This document shows positions 1 to 5,327 of a stretch of DNA of 9,154 nt, one piece after another; within the stretch, counting starts at the first letter, position 1; each line of letters opens with the position of its first letter. The position numbers were made by a program, and so were the translations under genes. Under the pieces are notes generated by a model. The model worked only from the letters and a program-made list of their open reading frames with translations, made no database searches and was not told where the DNA came from. This stretch comes from CAZWUW01 sp964636895 (GTDB lineage Bacteria > Bacillota > Thermincolia > Thermincolales > CAZWUW01). The stretch is from assembly GCA_964636895.1 (NCBI GenBank), contig CAZWUW010000100.1:1-9154 (forward strand), in the 5' to 3' direction.

Positions 1-271
1 CATTTTCCCTGATAACAGTCGGTACAGACTTGATATCTCCTACGCGCATCTTATTGATGGTCTGGGAAACCAGATTATCGGTAGTCTTCCCGGTATAGTA
101 ATAACCTACCCGGGGTCGCGCTTCAAGGATGCCGGCCATAGTTAAAAGTGTCAGGTCAGGTCTTAATGTTGCCCGGATGAGGGAAAGCTTTTCCGCAATT
201 TGTCGACTGGTAATGGGTCCTTCTGTTTTAACGATTTCTACGATGCGGGCCTGTCTTTTGGTGAGTTCCAT
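1..271 (-). CDS. ccpN: CcpN/YqzB-family transcriptional regulator (N-terminal part, cut by left edge)
   Basis: Ninety codons are visible before the window edge. The protein begins MELTKRQARIVEIVKTEG, and residues about 5-60 form a winged helix-turn-helix with the family signature ATLRPDLTLLTMAGILEAR followed by RVGYYYTG. The start of a CBS-domain region (VGDIKSVPTVI) follows at about residue 80. In Bacillus subtilis CcpN represses gluconeogenic genes (gapB, pckA) and is encoded directly downstream of glyQ-glyS, as here. The ATG at 271 is preceded by AAGGGATGGTGA as ribosome-binding region. An AT-rich 204-nt gap with its own promoter candidates and operator-like sites separates it from glyS, so it may be transcribed independently. 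Family assignment is firm; the regulon in this organism is inference. Confidence 0.9.
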   Translation of the reverse strand, partial: MELTKRQARIVEIVKTEGPITSRQIAEKLSLIRATLRPDLTLLTMAGILEARPRVGYYYTGKTTDNLVSQTINKMRVGDIKSVPTVIREN

Positions 272-297
272 CGAATCACCATCCCTTCAGCAGGCAA

Positions 298-308
298 TGT
301 GTTATACT
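298..308 (+). promoter_or_regulatory. candidate CcpN operator, site 2
   Basis: TGTGTTATACT on the plus strand is a second exact match to TRTGHYATAYW. It lies between both promoter candidates and the ccpN start codon, in the position of a downstream operator. A near match with one mismatch (TATACTATATT) is at 333-343. Confidence 0.4.
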
Positions 309-343
309 ATTTCCGAAATAATACTATATTAATATACTATATT
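304..343. repeat. short direct repeats of ATACTAT in the ccpN leader
   Basis: ATACTATATT occurs exactly at 321-330 and again at 334-343, a 13-nt period, and ATACTATTTC lies at 304-313. The repeats cover the promoter/leader region of the ccpN-like gene and could be regulator half-sites. AT-rich sequence gives such repeats by chance more easily than mixed sequence does. Confidence 0.45.
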
Positions 344-351
344 TGTCCCAA
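323..351 (-). promoter_or_regulatory. candidate sigma-A promoter P2 for the ccpN-like gene
   Basis: TTGGGA (346-351), a 17-nt spacer and TATAGT (323-328) on the minus strand are an alternative to P1. Its -10 lies inside the ATACTAT direct repeats, and transcription would start near 316, just upstream of the operator-like match at 298-308. P1 and P2 cannot be ranked from sequence alone. Confidence 0.35.
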
Positions 352-363
352 ATGTCCTCTTTA

Positions 364-391
364 ATTTTACATATTTTTTAAAAAAGTTCAA
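364..391 (-). promoter_or_regulatory. candidate sigma-A promoter P1 for the ccpN-like gene
   Basis: On the minus strand TTGAAC (386-391), a 16-nt spacer and TAAAAT (364-369) form a good vegetative promoter. Transcription would start near 357, leaving a leader of roughly 85 nt before the ATG at 271. The region is very AT-rich, which raises the chance of false matches. Confidence 0.45.
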
Positions 392-441
392 ATTTTTAAT
401 GTGCACCCTCAAAAATTGTCAAAGAACACAACTGAAATTAG

Positions 442-452
442 TATATGACATA
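442..452 (-). promoter_or_regulatory. candidate CcpN operator, site 1
   Basis: TATGTCATATA on the minus strand matches every position of TRTGHYATAYW, the B. subtilis CcpN box as I remember it. It lies about 50 nt upstream of the P1 -35. CcpN normally binds two boxes; the second candidate is at 298-308. Confidence 0.4.
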
Positions 453-475
453 ACCAATAATGTGATAACACTTTT

Positions 476-2560
476 TTATTTAGCGACAATTTTTGTCAGG
501 TCCGCCACCGGGTCCAATAAGGCGGCAATCTGTTTTAACATTGCCAATCGGTTATTCTTGACCCGCTCGTCTTCCACCATCACCATAACCCCTTCGAAAA
601 AAGCGTCAATGGGTTGCTGCAACAGAGCAAAGCGCTGTAGTAGCTGCCGGTACTGGCCCTGTTGAAGATACGTTTGAAACTCCTCCCGGGCTACGGTAAA
701 TTCACGGAATAAATTCTTTTCCACATCCTCTGTCAAAAGGTCCGGCGCAACCTGGTCGCCAACCGCTTTTTGGGCTAAATTGGCAACCCGGTTATAGGCT
801 GTCAACAGTTTATCAAAAATCTCCTGATTCTTCAGGGCGGCCAGTGCTTCTGCCCGACTCAGGGTATCCACAAAGTTATCATATCCGGCAGCCAGCACAG
901 CATCAATTACATCATAGCTCAAGCCGCGGTCAGTAAAGATATTTTTCAGGCGTTGTTTAAAAAACTCACCGACCTCGGCGCTGACTTCATCAGAAGAAAG
1001 TTTAGCGGCTATCTTGCCGGCATAGTTATCATAAGCCCGGGTAACCAACTGCTTTAAAGACAGGTTCAACTGACTGTCCAGCACAATGTGGCAAATGCCC
1101 AGCGCCTGGCGCCTTAATGCGTAAGGATCCTGCGAACCGGTAGGCTGAATCCCCACCGCAAAACAGCCCACGATAGTATCAATTTTATCAGCGATGCTTA
1201 CCACCCGGCCAACCGGAGAGGCAGGTAAAATGTCCCCGGCAAACCTGGGCAGATAATGCTCAAAAATACCTACCGCCACTGCCGCCGGCTCGCCATTGCT
1301 AACGGCATATTCCCGGCCCATAATGCCCTGCAGCTCCGGAAACTCATAAACCATGTTAGATATAAGGTCCGCTTTACATAAGTAAGCTGTTCGCCTGATA
1401 TCCGACCGGGTTTGTTCATCGGCCGCGCCGGCAAATTCCGTCAGGTATTCGCCCAGACTAATCAGCCTTTCAACTTTTTCATAGACTGTGCCAAGGCTTT
1501 CCTGAAAAACTATTTTTCTGAGTTTTTCTACGTTCTTTGTCAATGGTAACTTCAGGTCTTCCTGATAAAAGAACTCGGCATCAGCCAACCTGGCCCGAAG
1601 TACCTTTTCGTTCCCCTCCCGCACGGTGTCCAGGTAAGCATCAGTACCGTTACGCACGGTAATAAACTTGGCCAGCAGCTTCCCATCCGCATCCAATATC
1701 GGGAAATACCGCTGATGCTCACGCATCGGGGTAATTAAAACCTCTTTGGGCAGCCGCAGATATTCGCCGGCAAAAGTACCACACAAAGCTGTCGGATATT
1801 CCAACAAATAGGTTACCTCTTCCAGCAGTTCCTCGTCCGGTGCCACCTGGCCGCCTTCTTTTGCCGCCAGCCGCTGCACCTGATCCCAAATCATTTGTCT
1901 GCGCTCCAGCTGGTCCACAATTACATAGTGTTTTTTAAGCATGTCCACATACTCAGGGGCTTTTGCAATAATAATCCGGCCTTGGCTTAAAAAACGGTGA
2001 CCAAATGTGAAATTTCCGGAAGTCAGCCCTTCCAGGTGAATTTCCACCGTCTCACTGCCAAACAAGGCCAATAGCCAGCGGATAGGCCGGGCAAACCGCA
2101 TTTCCTTATAACCCCAGCGCTGAGGCTTGGGAAAAGATAATTTATTGATAAGCTGCAGGCAAAAATCCGGCAGTACTTCCATTGCCGGGCGCCCGGTATG
2201 GGTTTTCACAGCGTAAATGTATTCGGTATTGCCTGCTTCCTTTACAATCAAATCTGTTACAGCGACGCCCTGACTCCGGGCAAAGCCGGCAACAGCTTTG
2301 GTTGGTTCACCAGCCTCATCAAATGCCGCTTTTTTGGCAGGACCCCTGACCTCTTCGGTGGTCTCTTTTTGACTTTCGGCAAGACCGGAAAGGTACAGGG
2401 TCAACCGGCGGGGCGTACCATAAGAAACAATTTTTTCGCTTTCCAGCCTTAATTCCGCCAGCATACCGTCAGCCAGGCCGACCAGTTGTTGCAGAGCCGA
2501 TTCCATAAACCTGGCCGGAATCTCTTCAGTGCCTATTTCCAGCACAAAATCTTTAGCCAT
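476..2560 (-). CDS. glyS: glycine--tRNA ligase beta subunit
   Basis: This is the beta subunit of the tetrameric alpha2-beta2 glycyl-tRNA synthetase, which binds tRNA-Gly while the alpha subunit holds the active site. At 694 aa it has the usual family length. Visible landmarks are the N-terminal LEIGTEEIPARFM (about residues 7-19), RFARPIRWLLALFG (155-168), HRFLS (188-192), ITPMREHQRYFP (276-287), the HD-like segment KADLISNMVYEFPELQG (396-412), GSQDPYALRRQALG (475-488), and the C-terminal anticodon-binding stretch ending NNRLAMLKQIA. I chose the ATG at 2560: GGAGGTG lies 6 nt upstream and the ATG overlaps the glyQ stop by 8 nt, indicating coupled translation. An in-frame GTG at 2569 would overlap that ribosome-binding site. 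It is expressed from the glyQ T-box transcript. Confidence 0.97.
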   Translation of the reverse strand: MAKDFVLEIGTEEIPARFMESALQQLVGLADGMLAELRLESEKIVSYGTPRRLTLYLSGLAESQKETTEEVRGPAKKAAFDEAGEPTKAVAGFARSQGVAVTDLIVKEAGNTEYIYAVKTHTGRPAMEVLPDFCLQLINKLSFPKPQRWGYKEMRFARPIRWLLALFGSETVEIHLEGLTSGNFTFGHRFLSQGRIIIAKAPEYVDMLKKHYVIVDQLERRQMIWDQVQRLAAKEGGQVAPDEELLEEVTYLLEYPTALCGTFAGEYLRLPKEVLITPMREHQRYFPILDADGKLLAKFITVRNGTDAYLDTVREGNEKVLRARLADAEFFYQEDLKLPLTKNVEKLRKIVFQESLGTVYEKVERLISLGEYLTEFAGAADEQTRSDIRRTAYLCKADLISNMVYEFPELQGIMGREYAVSNGEPAAVAVGIFEHYLPRFAGDILPASPVGRVVSIADKIDTIVGCFAVGIQPTGSQDPYALRRQALGICHIVLDSQLNLSLKQLVTRAYDNYAGKIAAKLSSDEVSAEVGEFFKQRLKNIFTDRGLSYDVIDAVLAAGYDNFVDTLSRAEALAALKNQEIFDKLLTAYNRVANLAQKAVGDQVAPDLLTEDVEKNLFREFTVAREEFQTYLQQGQYRQLLQRFALLQQPIDAFFEGVMVMVEDERVKNNRLAMLKQIAALLDPVADLTKIVAK

Positions 2561-3440
2561 TAACGGCACCTCCCTTTTTCAGCAGGGGAAAGCCCAGTTG
2601 CTCCCTTTGCTCAACATAGGCCTGGGCGCACAGCCGGGCCATATTGCGCACCCGGGCAATATAACCCTGCCGTTCCGTAACACTTATCGCCCCGCGCGCA
2701 TCCAGCAGGTTAAAAGTATGAGAGCATTTTAAAACGTAATCATAAGCCGGCAGCACATATCCCTTGCCAATAATGTTCAGGGCTTCTTTTTCAAACATAT
2801 TGAACATATTGAACAGCATGTCCGTGTCTGCAATTTCAAAATTGTAGTGAGAATGCTCCACCTCGCCCCGGTGATGGACATCCCCGTATGTAATCCCGTC
2901 AACCCAGATGATATCATAAACACTGTCCTTCTTCTGGATAAACATGGCCAGCCGTTCCAAACCGTAAGTGATTTCAGCACAAACCGGTTTGCAGTCAATA
3001 CCGCCACATTGTTGGAAATATGTAAACTGCGTAATTTCCATCCCGTCCAGCCATACTTCCCAGCCTAAACCCCACGCCCCTAAAGTCGGTGACTCCCAGT
3101 TATCTTCCACAAACCGGATATCATGCCGGTCAGGATCAATGCCAATTGCCCGTAAACTATCCAGATAAACCTCCAATACATCGTCCGGTGATGGCTTAAG
3201 GATAACCTGATACTGATAGTAGTGCTGCAACCGATTGGGGTTTTCCCCATACCGCCCGTCGGTGGGCCGGCGTGACGGCTCAACATAAGCCACATGCCAC
3301 GGCTCCGGTCCCAAAGCACGCAGAAATGTGGCCGGATTCATTGTCCCGGCACCTTTTTCAATGTCATACGGCTGCTGAATAATGCACTGCCGGTCCGACC
3401 AAAACTTGTTTAGGGTTAAAATTAAATCCTGAAAATTCAT
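2553..3440 (-). CDS. glyQ: glycine--tRNA ligase alpha subunit
   Basis: This class II catalytic subunit activates glycine with ATP and transfers it to tRNA-Gly. The 295-aa product begins MNFQDLILTLNKFWSDRQC and contains the family blocks IIQQPYDIEKGAGTMNPATF (about 20-39), EPSRRPTDGRYGENPNRLQ (about 54-72), GWEVWLDGMEITQFTYFQQC (about 126-145), and the motif 3 arginine segment EITYGLERLAMF (about 155-166). The frame stays open for another 78 codons upstream, but that stretch is the T-box leader. The ATG at 3440 has AGGAGGT with 5-nt spacing and the conserved N-terminus. It overlaps glyS by 8 nt. Expression should respond to uncharged tRNA-Gly through the leader. Confidence 0.97.
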   Translation of the reverse strand: MNFQDLILTLNKFWSDRQCIIQQPYDIEKGAGTMNPATFLRALGPEPWHVAYVEPSRRPTDGRYGENPNRLQHYYQYQVILKPSPDDVLEVYLDSLRAIGIDPDRHDIRFVEDNWESPTLGAWGLGWEVWLDGMEITQFTYFQQCGGIDCKPVCAEITYGLERLAMFIQKKDSVYDIIWVDGITYGDVHHRGEVEHSHYNFEIADTDMLFNMFNMFEKEALNIIGKGYVLPAYDYVLKCSHTFNLLDARGAISVTERQGYIARVRNMARLCAQAYVEQREQLGFPLLKKGGAVNG

Positions 3441-3455
3441 GCCTAACCTCCTCGT

Positions 3456-3506
3456 AATAAAAATAAAAACCCCCCGCCGCTGGCGCAAAAGCCAGGGACG
3501 AGAGGT
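3456..3506 (-). terminator. T-box regulated intrinsic terminator
   Basis: An 11-nt outer arm ACCTCTCGTCC plus CTGGC pairs across the loop TTTTGC with GCCAG and the arm CGGCGGGGGGT. This gives 15 of 16 pairs including G-U pairs, followed by TTTTTATTTTTATT. It is mutually exclusive with the antiterminator formed by the T-box sequence just upstream, so it stops transcription when tRNA-Gly is charged. Confidence 0.9.
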
Positions 3507-3742
3507 TGATTTCCCGCGGTTCCACCCTGCTTGACTGCCAGACCCAAAGGCAAGGCAGTCCCCTTTATTCCGTGCAGGCTTTACTTGGAGACAACGACCA
3601 ATGCCAGGTGCCGCCGCATCCTTTCCTCCCGCTGTTCCGAAGGGCCTTCCCTTAAACCGCCTGCCGGTTCCCACCCGTTCCGGCTCTCTGTATCAAGCAT
3701 TGATTAAGGTACTAGTCTCCGTCATCACTGATTATCAATTTA
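3456..3742 (-). promoter_or_regulatory. glycine T-box riboswitch leader of glyQS
   Basis: The leader senses uncharged tRNA-Gly. The canonical T-box AGGGTGGAACCGCGGG is at 3513-3528. Its TGGA should pair with a tRNA 3' end of UCCA, fitting the U73 discriminator of bacterial tRNA-Gly. Stem I closes by GGAGAC (3715-3720) with GTCTCC (3587-3592) and contains the AGAGAG motif (3684-3689) followed by a GCCGG/CCGGC helix. The likely specifier is GGC (3603-3605) followed by A, a glycine codon, on the 3' side of stem I. Stem III is GACTGCC (3554-3560) with GGCAGTC (3533-3539). The terminator follows at 3456-3506. The family call is near certain; the specifier is assigned by position and not by folding. 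Confidence 0.95.
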
Positions 3743-3748
3743 ATCATA

Positions 3749-3777
3749 ACTTTACCAAAACCGCTGAAAAAAGTCAA
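3749..3777 (-). promoter_or_regulatory. sigma-A promoter of the glyQS T-box transcript
   Basis: TTGACT (3772-3777), a 17-nt spacer and TAAAGT (3749-3754) lie on the minus strand. The -35 starts 4 nt past the DUF4342 stop codon. Transcription would begin near 3742, at the right place for stem I. No separate terminator lies between the DUF4342 gene and this promoter, so readthrough from recO is possible. Confidence 0.7.
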
Positions 3778-3781
3778 TATT

Positions 3782-4171
3782 TTACCTCTCCGGCCGGTCA
3801 ACTTCCAAGGTCACCCGGTTAGCCATAGCGGCAATAGTCCCGATACCCGCCACAATAGCCAGCGGAGTGCTGGCCAAAGCGCCGATAACTCCCAGGGCAC
3901 CTACAGAGGCAGGCACTTCAAAAAGCACCCTTTCCCCTTGCCGCACTTTTATTTTGGTGTGATTGCTCTTTTCCACCATAGTCCTCACTTGGGCAGCCAG
4001 TTCTCCCCCCCGTTCCTGAAGCCGGCCGGTCCAGCCGCAATGCTGTTTTTCCTCCAACCGGATTAAGGCTTCCACTATGTCGTCATCGTTTTCGGTCAAT
4101 GCCTCCCTAGCTTCTTTATAGCTGACTCCTAACCGTTCCCGGATGACATCGATTTTTTCCAACTCATTCAT
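3782..4171 (-). CDS. UBA-like/DUF4342 domain protein
   Basis: This 129-aa protein of unknown function has two recognisable parts. Residues about 1-42 (EKIDVIRERLGVSYKEAREA, then NDDDIVEALIRLEE) form a three-helix UBA/TS-N-like fold, as in EF-Ts and nascent-chain-binding proteins. Residues about 70-126 match DUF4342: KIKVRQGERVLFEVP, then a Gly/Ala-rich hydrophobic stretch (about 86-117) that could lie in or on the membrane, ending NRVTLEV. The ATG at 4171 is preceded by AGGAGG with 8-nt spacing. It starts 26 nt after the recO stop and ends against the glyQ promoter, so it is the last gene of the recO transcription unit. This recO-DUF4342-glyQ arrangement is, from memory, common in clostridial genomes. 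No enzymatic residues are evident. Confidence 0.88.
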   Translation of the reverse strand: MNELEKIDVIRERLGVSYKEAREALTENDDDIVEALIRLEEKQHCGWTGRLQERGGELAAQVRTMVEKSNHTKIKVRQGERVLFEVPASVGALGVIGALASTPLAIVAGIGTIAAMANRVTLEVDRPER

Positions 4172-4197
4172 GTCATACGCCTCCTCAATGCTTTCTA

Positions 4198-4974
4198 TTA
4201 TATAGTATTACCAGATATTCCGAATTGTTGCGTTGCCGCTAAAGAATGTAGAAAATCCAGTGATTTAACCCGTTTCTCCAACCGGCAACCAATATAAGCA
4301 CGCATAATTCGAGCCAGCAGCTTTCTTGCCGCCGGACTAACTTTGAGTACCTGCAGCCGGCGCAAATCAAACTGCAGCAATTGTTTTAAGACATTCATAT
4401 CACCGGCATTAACCGGCACCGCCGTCGGATCCTGAACAGCACACTGCCCACATAGGACGCCGCCCGCCGCCGGACTGAAGCGCAGCTGGCCGCTCCATCC
4501 CGACCGCTGACAGCCTACGCAGCTTTCCAGTTCAGGGCGAAAACCGGCACCGGCAAGCAGGCGCAGTTCATAGGCACGGGTCAGGACTTCCGGATCCATA
4601 TGACTCAACAAATGCAGTGTTGTTAGCAGCAACACAAACATTTCTTCATCAGGGGCATTATCCATCAGAAAGCCGTCCGCCAATTCCACCATATATGTAG
4701 CATAGGCAAGCCTGTCCAGGTCTTGCCGCAGTTCCTGAAAAGAACTGATTGCTTCACACTGGGCAATGGTATCCAGGTTCCGACCCTCGTTGAGCATAAA
4801 CGCGCCGTGGGTAAAAAGCTGGATTACCCCCCTTTTTCTGCTCTTAGACTTACGGGTACCCTTGGCAATGGCCTGCACTTTACCCCGTTCACGGGTGAAC
4901 AAAGTTACCAGCCGGTCTGCCTCCCCATAGTCCCGGGTTCTGATGATAATAGCATCGGTTTTATATAATTTCAT
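4198..4974 (-). CDS. recO: DNA repair protein RecO
   Basis: RecO anneals single strands and, with RecR, loads RecA onto SSB-coated DNA in gap repair. The 258-aa protein has the usual length. Residues 1-80 form the OB fold (MKLYKTDAIIIRTRDYGEAD, then RLVTLFTRERGKVQAIAKGT). A helical domain follows, with a four-cysteine zinc-binding site at C152, C155, C175 and C178 (SCVGC and LCGQC). The ATG at 4974 follows GAAAGAGG with about 6-nt spacing. It lies downstream of yqzL, matching the conserved cdd-era-yqzL-recO order, but era is displaced by about 1.7 kb of inserted sequence. No strong dedicated promoter was seen in the 83 nt between yqzL and recO. Confidence 0.96.
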   Translation of the reverse strand: MKLYKTDAIIIRTRDYGEADRLVTLFTRERGKVQAIAKGTRKSKSRKRGVIQLFTHGAFMLNEGRNLDTIAQCEAISSFQELRQDLDRLAYATYMVELADGFLMDNAPDEEMFVLLLTTLHLLSHMDPEVLTRAYELRLLAGAGFRPELESCVGCQRSGWSGQLRFSPAAGGVLCGQCAVQDPTAVPVNAGDMNVLKQLLQFDLRRLQVLKVSPAARKLLARIMRAYIGCRLEKRVKSLDFLHSLAATQQFGISGNTI

Positions 4975-4987
4975 AACCGGCCTCTTT

Positions 4988-5071
4988 CTAGTATAAGATA
5001 CTTAAGTCTTCGACATTAATAATAGTTTTCCTCCCTTCAACCCCCGCTGCCGGGCAATCAGTAGCTCTCAC
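4988..5071 (-). CDS. candidate 27-aa ORF overlapping yqzL stop
   Basis: A GTG-started frame overlaps the end of yqzL by 14 nt and ends TIINVEDLSILY just upstream of recO. The composition of the tail looks protein-like, but the GTG has no well-placed Shine-Dalgarno sequence. A good GGGAGG at about 5032-5037 lies inside the frame, and no ATG in this frame follows it at a suitable distance. I do not recognise a family. It may be coding, a recO leader peptide, or chance. Confidence 0.22.
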   Translation of the reverse strand: MRATDCPAAGVEGRKTIINVEDLSILY

Positions 5072-5183
5072 TGTTGTCGAGCGCCGCCCCCCCTTCATCA
5101 TTGCAATAATCCTTATAAAGTAAATAAGCACCGATATGACCGGTGGCTTCAAAAACTTTCCACAAAGCGTCGCCTATCCCCAT
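5058..5183 (-). CDS. yqzL: YqzL-like small protein
   Basis: This 41-aa protein begins MGIGDALWKVFEATGHIGAY and continues LLYKDYCNDEGG. It fits the YqzL-like family pattern W-K-x-F-x-x-T-G-x-I-x-A-Y-L-L-Y-K near the N-terminus, and family members are about 40-50 aa. The function is unknown. In B. subtilis yqzL sits between era and recO, and here it lies 83 nt upstream of recO on the same strand, which strongly supports the call. The ATG at 5183 follows AAAGGA with about 9-nt spacing. Two ATG codons just upstream (5193 and 5190) are out of frame and meet a stop quickly. Confidence 0.85.
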   Translation of the reverse strand: MGIGDALWKVFEATGHIGAYLLYKDYCNDEGGAALDNSESY

Positions 5184-5249
5184 GCTGCATCATCCTTTCG
5201 CTTTGGTTTCTTTTTCTAGGAGCAATAATTATGGTTTCCTAAAAAACGA

Positions 5250-5273
5250 GGGAAAATACCGTGGTATTTTCCC
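5250..5273. repeat. perfect 11-bp inverted repeat (operator or minus-strand terminator)
   Basis: GGGAAAATACC and GGTATTTTCCC are separated by only 2 nt (GT). Read on the minus strand, the repeat is followed by TC and then GTTTTTT, resembling an intrinsic terminator for leftward transcripts entering from the era side. On the plus strand no T-tract follows, but the repeat sits directly upstream of the promoter at 5281-5309, as an operator would. Sequence alone does not decide between these roles. Confidence 0.75.
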
Positions 5274-5280
5274 ATGGTTA

Positions 5281-5309
5281 TTCCCATTTAGGCAAATATT
5301 GGTTATAAT
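5281..5309 (+). promoter_or_regulatory. candidate promoter for the histidine kinase remnant
   Basis: TTCCCA (5281-5286), 17 nt and a consensus TATAAT (5304-5309) lie on the plus strand, about 19 nt before the first usable ATG (5328). The -10 is perfect; the -35 matches TTGACA at 4 of 6 positions. Confidence 0.5.
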
Positions 5310-5327
5310 ATAGAATAGTTGCTGTTG

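Larger units (their letters stand above)
5184..5327. other. divergent intergenic region between yqzL and the kinase remnant
   Basis: These 144 nt hold a perfect 11-bp inverted repeat (5250-5273) and a plus-strand promoter candidate (5281-5309). They also carry AGGAG (5218-5222) before an ATG at 5231 that meets TAA after three codons, so no real gene starts there. No convincing minus-strand promoter for yqzL was seen; a weak TAATTAT lies near 5226-5232. Confidence 0.6.

Noticed and set aside
455..480. GTGATAACAC plus T-run after glyS as a terminator
   Set aside because: Only a three-pair stem is possible, and the T-run is on the plus strand, opposite to glyS transcription.
2561..2569. GTG at 2569 as start of glyS (adds three codons)
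   Set aside because: The GTG lies within the GGAGGTG ribosome-binding sequence that serves the ATG at 2560, and the conserved N-terminus starts at MAKDFVLEIG.
3441..3674. 78-codon upstream extension of the glyQ reading frame
   Set aside because: This stretch is the T-box leader and terminator; the conserved GlyQ N-terminus and a perfect ribosome-binding site mark 3440 as the start.
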